Assembly: GCF_002808045.1 (NCBI RefSeq)
Contig: NZ_CP025000.1
Span: 620,001 to 684,000, forward strand
DNA: 64,000 nucleotides
From: Idiomarina sp. X4
Lineage (GTDB): Bacteria; Pseudomonadota; Gammaproteobacteria; Enterobacterales; Alteromonadaceae
Direction of reading: 5' to 3'
The position numbers and the translations under genes were made by a program. The notes under the pieces are model-generated. The model saw only the letters and a program-made list of their open reading frames with translations. It made no database searches and was not told the origin of the DNA. Shown here in pieces: positions 1 through 7,396 of the stretch (positions within the stretch are counted from its first letter, which is position 1; each line of letters begins with the position of its first letter).

Positions 1-256
1 CGTGAGACTCTGCCGCTAAGTGCATGACGACATCTGGCTGATGCTGCTCGAATACTCGCTTTATTTCGTTAGCGTCGCATATATCGACTTGCTCAAATGC
101 ATAACGGTTATTGTTGTTGACTGATGCCAGGCTTTCTAAGTTGCCTGCGTAGGTGAGTTTGTCGACGTTGACTACGCTGTGGTTAGTGTCATTGATTAAG
201 TGGCGGATAACGGCTGAGCCTATGAAGCCTGCACCGCCTGTGACTAATATTTTCAT
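1..256 (-). CDS. rfbB: dTDP-glucose 4,6-dehydratase (partial, N-terminal part)
   Basis: The reverse strand from the ATG at 256 encodes about 85 residues before the window ends. They begin [16 protein letters not shown], the Rossmann GxxGxxG motif of extended short-chain dehydrogenases. They continue with [14 protein letters not shown] and the HLAAESHV block typical of RmlB/RfbB. The family converts dTDP-glucose to dTDP-4-keto-6-deoxyglucose for deoxysugar synthesis in O-antigen or capsule. It follows wzz on the same strand, with one REP hairpin (294-319) between them, so it is probably in the same polysaccharide operon. The family call is strong. The catalytic YxxxK lies outside the window. 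The symbol rmlB is equally valid. Confidence 0.9.
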   Translation of the reverse strand, partial: MKILVTGGAGFIGSAVIRHLINDTNHSVVNVDKLTYAGNLESLASVNNNNRYAFEQVDICDANEIKRVFEQHQPDVVMHLAAESH

Positions 257-293
257 GGGGTTCATTTTATTCATTTTATTCATTTAGATATCT

Positions 294-319
294 CACCTGA
301 CGCAATAGCGTCAGGCTAC
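294..319 (-). repeat. REP-like palindrome between wzz and rfbB
   Basis: Single REP unit with its CTAC end (GTAG on the minus strand) at 316-319. The stem is CCTGACGC/GCGTCAGG with loop AATA, a CGC/GCG stem variant. It lies between two genes of one polysaccharide operon. Confidence 0.85.
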
Positions 320-331
320 GTAGTTTTATAA

Positions 332-1291
332 TTAGGCGTTTTCTTCTTTTCTAAATATATTTCTAACTAACACAAAGCCAACACTTAAAAAGCCACCTAA
401 GAAGGTACCAATAATGCAGATTAACGCACGCGATGGTTTAGCTTTCTGTTCTGGTACTACGGCTGGGTCTAACGTTTGAAAAATGTACTCAGGCCGCACA
501 TTCGCCAGCATGATAGTTTGCGTTTGTTTTTCTATTAGCTCGTAGAATACCTGCTGCATATCACTTAACGATGTGCTCTGCAATTCTTTGTCTAAGTACT
601 CCAAGCTTCTCTGCGCTTCCTGAATGTCTCTTTCACGCATATGGTTATTAATTTCTTCAATAAGCCACCCTACCCACTGCTCGGCTACTTCTGGAGACTG
701 ATGGTTTACTGCTATTGTTACAAGGCCTGTTGTCTCGTCTTTAGTCACATGCAGCACTTGGTCTCTGAATACTTTTACGTATTCCCAACTTGATGGTGTT
801 GGCTGCTTAGGGGGTTCAACTTCTCTAACCCACTCTTTGGTGTCCGGGTTATAAAGTTCGTTGTCAAAGACAATGCCGGTGCCACGGTTCCACTCTTCCA
901 CAGCCATAAGCTCGGGCAGTATGTCATATTTTTCGACAAAGCTTTTTATAAAGGCCCGAGACTTTAAAATTTCCAGAGCGATGGTGGTTTTGTCGGCTCC
1001 CTGAGAACCAAGGTTAACTCCAGCTAGGCTTGCCAAACCACCTAATTGCCCGGCCATTTGTGAGAGTCCACCACCACTGGCTTCTTCTGTCGGTGCCAAT
1101 GTCGCTTCTGATTTATAAATATTCGGCAGGCTTAATGAGTAAATAACCGAGCCCAAGGCGAATACGAAGGTAATGGCAATAATCCACCATTTGCCCTGCC
1201 AGATAATGCCAAACAGCTCGCGCAGATCAATTTCGTCGTTTTGGTAATCCGAATGCCGTTGAGGGTCGTAGTTATGAGTATCGTTTGTCAT
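332..1291 (-). CDS. wzz: Wzz-family polysaccharide chain-length determinant
   Basis: Inner-membrane polysaccharide co-polymerase that sets the modal length of O-antigen or related polymers. The reading frame is open from 1321. I start at the second ATG (1291) because the stretch before it is an ops element and because MTNDTHNYDPQ leads directly into the usual Wzz N-terminus. From that start (319 aa), DEIDLRELFGIIWQGKWW precedes TM1 at about residues 34-54. A long periplasmic domain with helical segments around 190-250 follows. The proline-rich DPAVVPEQKAKPSRA precedes TM2 near the C-terminus (LICIIGTFLGGFLSVGFVLV). Both membrane segments and the pre-TM2 proline motif are family hallmarks. It is upstream of rfbB on the same strand and probably under RfaH control. 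Confidence 0.88.
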   Translation of the reverse strand: MTNDTHNYDPQRHSDYQNDEIDLRELFGIIWQGKWWIIAITFVFALGSVIYSLSLPNIYKSEATLAPTEEASGGGLSQMAGQLGGLASLAGVNLGSQGADKTTIALEILKSRAFIKSFVEKYDILPELMAVEEWNRGTGIVFDNELYNPDTKEWVREVEPPKQPTPSSWEYVKVFRDQVLHVTKDETTGLVTIAVNHQSPEVAEQWVGWLIEEINNHMRERDIQEAQRSLEYLDKELQSTSLSDMQQVFYELIEKQTQTIMLANVRPEYIFQTLDPAVVPEQKAKPSRALICIIGTFLGGFLSVGFVLVRNIFRKEENA

Positions 1292-1305
1292 TGTTGAGCC
1301 TTCAG

Positions 1306-1318
1306 GCACGCTACCGCC
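1306..1318 (-). promoter_or_regulatory. ops element (RfaH recruitment site)
   Basis: The minus strand reads GGCGGTAGCGTGC, a perfect match to the ops core. In enterobacteria this element pauses RNA polymerase and loads RfaH onto polysaccharide operons. It sits 15 nt before the wzz ATG at 1291, in the leader, which is the expected place. An rfaH gene lies at 15654 in this window. Beyond the ops core I see no clear JUMPstart sequence. Confidence 0.82.
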
Positions 1319-1529
1319 CATGGGTTGCGGTTCCCATAGGCCGGTGGTGCGGGTAATTATGTGATTTATTCGTATTATTCTGAATTTTGATCAAGCAAGT
1401 ATGATACCGCATGCAGCCCTTTTCCTACAAAGGCTTTATTGTTAGTAATTGATGATATTTTAAGCGGTTAGTTCCTTCCAATTGCCTAATATCACCCTTT
1501 TGTCCGATAGCGCTTTTTTATCAATTTAT

Positions 1530-1587
1530 GTAGCCTGACGTTATTACGTCAGGATAGTTCTCACCTGATGCAATAGCATCAGGCTAC
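1530..1587. repeat. Pair of REP-like palindromes upstream of the RNase-like gene
   Basis: REP of CGT type on the plus strand at 1530-1553 (GTAG then CCTGACGT/ACGTCAGG), then a TGC-type REP on the minus strand at 1562-1587. The two face each other with an 8-bp gap. They lie 23 nt before the ATG of the next gene, so they fall in its leader or promoter. Confidence 0.85.
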
Positions 1588-1610
1588 AAAACAGCAAAAG
1601 GAACCTACAC

Positions 1611-3002
1611 ATGGATGTTATTCATCACGGCGCGTTTGAAGGCGTTACGGGCTCTTGCCACGAACTGTTGTTAGACAGTGACCACTCGCTTTTAATTGAC
1701 TGCGGGTTGTTCCAGGGGGCGGAAACCTCGGGTTCCGGCGCGGACGCCAATACGCAGGAAATTGACTTCGATATTAGCAAGGTGCAGGCGTTGGTGGTGA
1801 CCCACTGTCACATTGACCACGTAGGCCGCATTCCCTGGTTGCTTATTGCGGGATTTTCCGGCCCTATTTACTGCACGAAAGCTACCGCGCATTTGTTGCC
1901 GCTGGTTATTGAAGACGCGTTAAAAGTAGGCCTAACCCGCAACGCCGATATTATTGATGCCGTGATAACTCGCCTGCAGCGCCAGCTACAACCGGTGGAG
2001 TACGATAGCTGGCTGGAGCTGCCTGCTGACTTTGCGACTGAGCGCTTTAAGCTGCGCTTTCGTCAGGCAGGCCATATTCTGGGGTCGTCTTATGTAGAAA
2101 TTGAGAATGTGAATACTCACTACCGTGTGGTGTTCTCGGGTGACTTAGGTTGTAAAAATACGCCGCTGTTGCCCGACCCTACCCCGCTGGAACGCGTTGA
2201 TTTTCTGTTGCTGGAAAGCACCTACGGCGACAAGAACCACGAGTCACGCCTTGACCGCGAACAGCGCCTGAAGTCGGTGATTGAACGTTGTGTGGAGAAC
2301 AAAGGTACTATTTTAATTCCTGCGTTTAGTATTGGCCGTACGCAAGAGCTTTTGTACGAATTAGAAGACATTATTCATAAAGCTCGGGCTAAGGAAGCGG
2401 AGACTGGCGTGGCGGACCCCGTATGGCACAAAATGACGGTGATTTTAGATTCCCCACTGGCCGCACAATTTACTAAACAGTACCGGACCATGAAGTCGTT
2501 TTGGGACGAAGAGGCATTGGCACGGGTAGAAGAAGACCGACACCCGCTGAATTTCGACCGCCTAATGACAGTAGACGACCACAGTGACCATGAGCGCGTG
2601 GTGAATTATTTAAAAAGCAGCGGTGACCCCTGCATTGTCATTGCTGCAAGCGGTATGTGTACCGGCGGACGTATGTTGAATTACTTAAAAGCCTTGCTTC
2701 CGGACTCACGCACCGATGTGTTGTTTGTAGGCTACCAGGCCGCCGGAACCCCGGGGCGCGATATACAAACCTACGGCCCACGCGGTGGCTATGTCGATTT
2801 AGACCACGAACGAGTCTGGATTAAAGCGGGCATTTATACTTTAGGTGGTTATTCCGCTCACGCCGACCAGCAAGAGCTTTTAGACTTTATTGACGCCACC
2901 GAAGAGCCGGTGAAGCGCATACGCTTAATTCATGGCGAGCCAGACGCCCGGTCGGCGTTGGCCGCGAAAATTCGTGAGCGATATGGGGTGGTTGTTGATT
3001 GA
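1611..3002 (+). CDS. MBL-fold/beta-CASP RNA-processing exonuclease-like protein
   Basis: 463-residue metallo-beta-lactamase-fold nuclease homologue of the CPSF73/Ysh1 type. The zinc signature THCHIDHVGR is near residue 64. GHILGSSYVEI and FSGDLG supply further metal ligands. The beta-CASP region follows (LIPAFSIGRTQELLYEL, then IVIAASGMCTGGRMLNYL). The C-terminal RMMBL segment contains GGYSAHADQQELLDF. All zinc-binding motifs look intact. The family cleaves RNA endonucleolytically, exonucleolytically or both. The specific substrate of bacterial members of this subgroup is not clear to me. It stands alone between wzz (divergent) and hipA (convergent), and its leader contains two REP hairpins. 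Confidence 0.85.
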   Translation: MDVIHHGAFEGVTGSCHELLLDSDHSLLIDCGLFQGAETSGSGADANTQEIDFDISKVQALVVTHCHIDHVGRIPWLLIAGFSGPIYCTKATAHLLPLVIEDALKVGLTRNADIIDAVITRLQRQLQPVEYDSWLELPADFATERFKLRFRQAGHILGSSYVEIENVNTHYRVVFSGDLGCKNTPLLPDPTPLERVDFLLLESTYGDKNHESRLDREQRLKSVIERCVENKGTILIPAFSIGRTQELLYELEDIIHKARAKEAETGVADPVWHKMTVILDSPLAAQFTKQYRTMKSFWDEEALARVEEDRHPLNFDRLMTVDDHSDHERVVNYLKSSGDPCIVIAASGMCTGGRMLNYLKALLPDSRTDVLFVGYQAAGTPGRDIQTYGPRGGYVDLDHERVWIKAGIYTLGGYSAHADQQELLDFIDATEEPVKRIRLIHGEPDARSALAAKIRERYGVVVD

Positions 3003-3022
3003 TAGATGTACGTAAGGTGCAT

Positions 3023-3123
3023 GTAGCGTGATGCTATTGCATCAGGTGAGGTCTGGCCCTGACGTAAATAACGTCAGGCTACGGGTGCATGTAGTCAGGT
3101 TACATCGGGACAAGTCAGGCTAC
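3023..3123. repeat. REP cluster between the RNase-like gene and hipA
   Basis: Full REPs: 3023-3048 (plus, TGC type, head GTAGCGTGA slightly degenerate) and 3058-3082 (minus, CGT type). Two incomplete minus-strand heads follow, GTAACCTGAC ending at 3103 and GTAGCCTGAC ending at 3123. The heads are 21 and 20 bp apart. The last head supplies the TAG stop codon of hipA (3120-3122). Confidence 0.85.
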
Positions 3124-4400
3124 ATTAACTGATTGGCAAACTCCCCAATACAGCGGTATCGGATATTGCGCAACAGCTGCAATTCGCCTGCTTTTGACTC
3201 AAAATTGGGCTGTTGCTCAAGCTCGGTGATGAGTTTGTCGGCTTCTTGCTGAATGCTTTTGCACAGCCGCTCTATTTCTCGCTCTGCGACGGGCTTGTTA
3301 AGCCCTAAGCCTTCTGCGAAGGTCAAAACAGATTGTCGTGTCACCTGCCCAAAATGATTTGCGTCGCCAATAGGTTGCGACAACTCTTCGTTGACATGAT
3401 CTCTTGCGTCAGCGTATACCGCTGTAGAGAGCAAATCATAATGAGGCATTAACTGACAGTCATTTACGCTGTAGCGAAACGTTAAATTTTTGAGATGCGC
3501 ATCGCCATTGCCCACAAGAAAATTAAACAGCGCCCAACGAAACAGTCGAAAAGCCGTTTGTGCTGGTGCCCGAGTCATATCGACCAAGCGTTTTAACGCT
3601 GTTACGTTGCTTGCACGATATTTCGCAGATGCTGAAATATCCAGCATTTGGCAGCCATCAAGAACGTGTAAACGCTGGGTATTTGGGTAAGTGCCTGCGC
3701 GATCAAAACGCTCAACGATGTATATGGGTTCTGGCACGTAATCTATAGAAACTTTAGGCACAATTAACTGGCACCGATGCGCCAACGTCATCACGAAATA
3801 TTCGTTACGAACGGTAAACCAGTAAAATTCGGGTTGGGTATGCTCTGGTTTTAAAATGTGGGTAGAAGGTGTTTCTCCGCTGGGCTCGAATCGGCCCTCT
3901 TCGTTAATAACCAACAACATTTTGTGCTGAGCACCGGCCAGCGACATCCGCTTGCGCTGTTTGCTATTCATTTGCCCTTTCGGAAGCTTATGAATGCGGC
4001 TGCTGATGTCACCATCGGTTATCGGGAACAGGTCACCCGATGGCAATGTCTCGCCGGGCTTCAATAATGTAATAGCTCCGGCAGACTCTGCACCTATCGC
4101 TTCTAACAGTGCAAAAGCATCTTCTTTATCTAAGTCGTAGTCTTTTGCCAGAACCTCCCGAGCTTTCTCTTCTGGCAGAAGGTTGTCAAAAAACCACTGT
4201 ACGGGACGTTGCGTTCCGGTATCTATGTGCTCTTTTTGGTTTAGGCTTAGCGAAGGCGTTAAAGGAGAACTTTTGGGATCTTGCAGCCAACTTTGCGCGT
4301 ATTCGAAAACCCAAAGCCCGTTGTGCTCTTTTAACTGACCAACAGGCTTGTCGTTAATGTAAACGTCGAGTTGTCGCTCTTCGACAAGTGAATTATTCAT
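3120..4400 (-). CDS. hipA: HipA-family serine/threonine kinase toxin
   Basis: 426-residue HipA toxin. HipA kinases phosphorylate a translation factor or aminoacyl-tRNA synthetase (GltX in E. coli) and cause dormancy. Visible motifs: the N-terminal subdomain (VYINDKPVGQL), the SLAGAQHKMLLV loop at 153-164, the catalytic GNGDAHLKN at 297-305 (Asp300), and HYDLLST with the metal-binding Asp322. All catalytic positions look intact, so an active toxin is likely. The ATG overlaps the end of hipB (ATGAATAA), so the pair is translationally coupled in the usual antitoxin-first order. The TAG stop is formed by a REP head. Confidence 0.9.
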   Translation of the reverse strand: MNNSLVEERQLDVYINDKPVGQLKEHNGLWVFEYAQSWLQDPKSSPLTPSLSLNQKEHIDTGTQRPVQWFFDNLLPEEKAREVLAKDYDLDKEDAFALLEAIGAESAGAITLLKPGETLPSGDLFPITDGDISSRIHKLPKGQMNSKQRKRMSLAGAQHKMLLVINEEGRFEPSGETPSTHILKPEHTQPEFYWFTVRNEYFVMTLAHRCQLIVPKVSIDYVPEPIYIVERFDRAGTYPNTQRLHVLDGCQMLDISASAKYRASNVTALKRLVDMTRAPAQTAFRLFRWALFNFLVGNGDAHLKNLTFRYSVNDCQLMPHYDLLSTAVYADARDHVNEELSQPIGDANHFGQVTRQSVLTFAEGLGLNKPVAEREIERLCKSIQQEADKLITELEQQPNFESKAGELQLLRNIRYRCIGEFANQLM

Positions 4401-4662
4401 GACTGAGGCGTCCGGTTAATTCGGTGAGCTTGTCACTTGAAGCGCTGTCAGGAATGTCTAAGTAGACTTTTATGCCAAGCGCATTCAGTACATTTAGGGC
4501 TTTTTCCAGTTGCACTGTTGGCTTGCCATTTTCGAATTGACTCACAAAATTAATGCCACAGCCTGCAAAAGCGCCAGCTGTTGTCTGATCCAGCTCTTGT
4601 TGCTGCCGCACGATTTTTGCAATGCGCCCGATGGTTTTTGTGTCTTTTGCTTCCAGCAGCAT
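4393..4662 (-). CDS. hipB: HipB-family HTH antitoxin
   Basis: Small XRE/Cro-type helix-turn-helix antitoxin that neutralises HipA and represses its own operon. I start at the ATG at 4662, giving 89 aa, because AAGGAG lies 6 nt upstream. The longer open frame from 4722 runs through a REP and has no such site. MLLEAKDTKTIGRIAKIVRQQQELDQTTAGAFAGCGINFVSQFENGKPTVQLEKALNVLNALG gives a standard HTH at about residues 14-70. hipA follows with an 8-nt overlap. Three palindromic sites at 4776-4893 are its probable operators. Confidence 0.87.
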   Translation of the reverse strand: MLLEAKDTKTIGRIAKIVRQQQELDQTTAGAFAGCGINFVSQFENGKPTVQLEKALNVLNALGIKVYLDIPDSASSDKLTELTGRLSHE

Positions 4663-4683
4663 GGCTGCTCCTTTTCTGGACCG

Positions 4684-4765
4684 CACCTGACGTAATAACG
4701 TCAGGCTACATGCACCGCGCAACCCGATACGACAACCTTGTAGCCTGATGCTATTGCATCAGGTG
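4684..4765. repeat. Two REP-like palindromes in the hipBA leader
   Basis: CGT-type REP with minus-strand head at 4684-4709 and TGC-type REP with plus-strand head at 4740-4765. The heads point toward each other, the reverse of the usual composite orientation. They lie between the predicted hipB promoter (4792-4820) and the hipB start at 4662, so the hipBA mRNA would carry both hairpins in its leader. Confidence 0.85.
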
Positions 4766-4775
4766 AGATATTGAA

Positions 4776-4793
4776 TTCACTTGATTGAGTGAA
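4776..4793. promoter_or_regulatory. Probable HipB operator 1
   Basis: Inverted repeat TTCAC-N8-GTGAA, the same architecture as the E. coli HipB operator (5-bp arms, 8-bp spacer) with a different arm sequence. It overlaps the predicted -10 end and transcription start of the hipBA promoter. Confidence 0.65.
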
Positions 4794-4820
4794 TATAGAA
4801 GAAAAAAATGATAATATCAA
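4792..4820 (-). promoter_or_regulatory. Predicted hipBA promoter
   Basis: The minus strand carries TTGATA (4815-4820), a 17-bp spacer and TATATT (4792-4797), a good sigma-70 match. The predicted start near 4785 falls inside operator 1. A second -10-like TATAAT lies at 4845-4850 but has a poor -35. Confidence 0.6.
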
Positions 4821-4825
4821 TATAT

Positions 4826-4843
4826 TTCACACGATAGAGTGAA
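4826..4843. promoter_or_regulatory. Probable HipB operator 2
   Basis: Perfect inverted repeat TTCAC-N8-GTGAA exactly 50 bp from operator 1, just upstream of the predicted -35. Confidence 0.65.
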
Positions 4844-4875
4844 TATTATAGAAAAGCCAGTTTTTAAAAATTAAT

Positions 4876-4893
4876 TTCACTTGAACGAATGAA
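4876..4893. promoter_or_regulatory. Probable HipB operator 3 (one mismatch)
   Basis: TTCAC-N8-ATGAA, one mismatch from the palindrome. It lies exactly 50 bp from operator 2 and shares the TTGA start of the spacer with operator 1. Confidence 0.55.
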
Positions 4894-4901
4894 TATTTGA
4901 A

Positions 4902-4946
4902 CCTGACGTAAGTAACGTCAGGCTACATATAGACACGTCAGGCTAC
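4902..4946 (-). repeat. REP plus half-REP at the end of the dab operon
   Basis: Full CGT-type REP with minus head at 4902-4926, preceded in minus-strand sense by a bare GTAGCCTGACGTG head ending at 4946. The two heads are 20 bp apart. The bare head encodes the last residues, VA and TGA stop, of the 73-aa gene. Confidence 0.8.
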
Positions 4947-5159
4947 CGAGATGTCCACTGGGTCTTTTAAAAACGGGTTGCCATGACTCCGAAGGCTGGC
5001 TCTTAAGTCTTCTTCGGAGTTGAGGCCGGTGTCGGTGCGCCCATCTTGGTAATGCACAGCAAAGGGCTGATTGAATGGCCTTGTACGCACAACGTCGTAT
5101 AGCTCTTTCATTGTGCAGCAGGTAACCGCTTGGGCGGTATTCACTTGGTTACTGGACAT
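4938..5159 (-). CDS. Small protein of unknown function, third gene of the dab operon
   Basis: 73-residue soluble protein that I do not recognise (MSSNQVNTAQAV, CCTMKELYDVV, FAVHYQDGRTDTGL). It has no signal peptide or membrane segment. The start is supported by GAGGTGAG 3 nt upstream of the ATG. It overlaps the end of dabA by 19 bp in a different frame, so it is probably translationally coupled to the carbon pump. The final two residues and the stop (GTA GCC TGA) come from a REP head, so the original C-terminus may have been replaced. It could be an accessory subunit or regulator of DabAB, which is inferred from position only. Confidence 0.7.
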   Translation of the reverse strand: MSSNQVNTAQAVTCCTMKELYDVVRTRPFNQPFAVHYQDGRTDTGLNSEEDLRASLRSHGNPFLKDPVDISVA

Positions 5160-7396
5160 AGCTCACCTCGTTCATCGAGTCGATACAGGTTTATCCAGTC
5201 GTGCTGGAACAGATGGTTGAAGTCTTCGGCGCTTGCCAACGCCTTTTGAATGATATCTTCGCTGGCTTCGACAATGACTTGCAGTCGCATAGGGCGATGC
5301 ACAAAGTCTTTGCCGTCATGAACAGACTGCCAGGCAAGCCCTTGCCTTAAGTCACCACCATTGCCTTCAAACACGCCTATGTCATTGGCAACGCGGTTAT
5401 GAAGCAGTTTGTTGCCGCTGCCTAATTGTTTAGGGTCGGTGACTGAGCAGTAGTATTGCCAGTTTATCCAGTTCGCGACCAAACCCGGCGCACTGAACAG
5501 CTGAGTTAACAACGCGCCGTTGGGATCGTTCTCGCTGTAATAGTCGTGCAGGAAGCGACTACCGATGGTATTGGCAGACGAAAGCCGTCCGGCACGCCCG
5601 AAAAACAAGGTATTGTTGTCGGCCAGGCCCCACTCCGGACGCAGTTCAGCCCAGTGGCTGGATCGTTTTTTACGCGCTTTCTCGGAGGCCTCAGCATTCG
5701 CTGCAAGCGATTCACTGGCGTGCGCAAATACTTGTTTCACCTCTCCGGGCACAGCCTCCGACAGCCAAACAATGTTGTCAGTAACGGTTTCGTGCAAAGC
5801 AGAATAAAAACGCGTTTTCGATGGAATATCGAAGCCTCGCTCGCTCAAGTGTTCACGGATGTCTGCGTTGTTGAGTAGCCGCGCCAACACCCTTGCACTT
5901 AGCGCGCCAGTCTGACCACCGCAGGCTCCACAGTTAAGCCCGGCGCGTTGCGCATTATTACTATGGTGCGAACCATGCCCAACCAGCAGGACATGCCGTC
6001 CAAAGCTCTGAAACTGCATACCGGCCAGCGCCTGTTCGCACACGGCCACCAATGCTTCTGTTGAGACTTCACCCTCTTCATTGCAGATGGTTGCATGGGT
6101 ATGTTCAGCGGCTCGGTCAATTCTACCGGGTATGCCAGCCAGCAGAGATTTCAGCTTGCTTAACCCCAGTGCTTCCACACCACTGAACATGGAAACCGGC
6201 GTGTTGAACAAGTTGGTCAGCAGTGACATCGTCGTTTGTTTTTGCTCAGGGGCTTTAATGTAATACGACGGTTGCAACAAGCCGGGCACATGCGGCGTTT
6301 TACCTGTTCGCTGTTTGACCCCTAACGGCACCCCGAAAAAGCCGGCAAAGCCTTTGGTCTGAACTCGTTTGCCTATCGCTTGGCCCGCTTTTTCCAACGC
6401 TCTACGGTATCGCTCGGAGCGCACGTCAATACAAAACACCGCTTGTATGTCCGGACTTTTTGACGGTTGCTCGGCGGTTGAGTCAGTAAACTGAAGACGC
6501 GCCACTTGCGAACGTTCATAAGCGGTTTGCCATTTCCACAGCAACTCGTTGTACTGCTGCGCATAGCCAACCCAACCAAAGCAATGGTCGAGCTGTTCAT
6601 TGAAGCTGGCTTTCAGTTGTTCGTGAACGGAGGTATTGGTTCGCTCGGCTAAGTGCCACAGCAGGTACTCCCATGCCAGACGAATGCACAAGAGTTCAAA
6701 CACCCATTGGCTGTCCTGCCGCGCATCCTGATACGCGAGCGCCGCCGCCCAGCCCCATAAGTCACTGATCAGTGCCTGGCAATAGCACTGCAGCGCATCG
6801 TCTGAGGCGTCGGTCATAAAGCTGGCCTGACAAACTTTAATGAGTTCGTGCGGATCTTCAGGCAGCTCTGCGAAAAGCTCGTTTAGGTCGCCTTCATCCA
6901 TTAATGTTTCGATACCGCGGTCGGCCCGTGAAATGGTTAGCCAATGGCTGTATAACGAACTGTCACTGCCCTCTTCCTGAAAGCGTTTAGGAAACTGCAT
7001 AAACAGGCCGCAGGTTTGGCTAATTTGCAGCACGACTTCCTCGTTCCAGCGCATTTTGCGACTGCGTTGCTGATACTTGTCGACCAAGCGACTCAGGTTT
7101 TGCCACTGCGGTATTGGCGTAATAATACTGACACGCTGCTGCAACTGCTCGACCATTTTGTCGGTGACATGCTGCTTGTCGATGTCGTTTTGTTGCCACT
7201 TTTGCCAGTAGAAGTCCGGATTCATGAGCAGCTGACTGCCCGCGCTGTAGCGCCAATGCGCCGCAACGTCTTCCACCGGCTTATTGCGATATTGCCAGAA
7301 TGGATTCACGGCTATCCACTGAGATAATGGCCACTGCGGGGCAACCGACTGGCTCACTTGCTCAGCGATAGACACAAAACGACTGACGGAAATCAT
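5141..7396 (-). CDS. dabA: Inorganic-carbon transporter subunit DabA (UPF0753/DUF2309)
   Basis: 751-residue DabA, the peripheral beta-carbonic-anhydrase-like subunit of the DAB dissolved-inorganic-carbon pump. It is thought to hydrate CO2 in one direction using the ion gradient passed through DabB. The zinc and active-site set is complete: Cys322 and Asp324 in FCIDVRSE, His474 in GHGSHHSNN and Cys489 in LNCGACGG. The spacings (2 and 15 residues) match those of the characterised protein from Halothiobacillus. It overlaps dabB upstream by ATGA and the 73-aa gene downstream. In a heterotroph the likely role is bicarbonate supply for carboxylases rather than autotrophy (inference). Confidence 0.92.
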   Translation of the reverse strand: MISVSRFVSIAEQVSQSVAPQWPLSQWIAVNPFWQYRNKPVEDVAAHWRYSAGSQLLMNPDFYWQKWQQNDIDKQHVTDKMVEQLQQRVSIITPIPQWQNLSRLVDKYQQRSRKMRWNEEVVLQISQTCGLFMQFPKRFQEEGSDSSLYSHWLTISRADRGIETLMDEGDLNELFAELPEDPHELIKVCQASFMTDASDDALQCYCQALISDLWGWAAALAYQDARQDSQWVFELLCIRLAWEYLLWHLAERTNTSVHEQLKASFNEQLDHCFGWVGYAQQYNELLWKWQTAYERSQVARLQFTDSTAEQPSKSPDIQAVFCIDVRSERYRRALEKAGQAIGKRVQTKGFAGFFGVPLGVKQRTGKTPHVPGLLQPSYYIKAPEQKQTTMSLLTNLFNTPVSMFSGVEALGLSKLKSLLAGIPGRIDRAAEHTHATICNEEGEVSTEALVAVCEQALAGMQFQSFGRHVLLVGHGSHHSNNAQRAGLNCGACGGQTGALSARVLARLLNNADIREHLSERGFDIPSKTRFYSALHETVTDNIVWLSEAVPGEVKQVFAHASESLAANAEASEKARKKRSSHWAELRPEWGLADNNTLFFGRAGRLSSANTIGSRFLHDYYSENDPNGALLTQLFSAPGLVANWINWQYYCSVTDPKQLGSGNKLLHNRVANDIGVFEGNGGDLRQGLAWQSVHDGKDFVHRPMRLQVIVEASEDIIQKALASAEDFNHLFQHDWINLYRLDERGELCPVTK

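Noticed and set aside
1292..1321. Upstream ATG (1321) as the wzz start
   Set aside because: It would translate the perfect ops element and lacks a good ribosome binding site.
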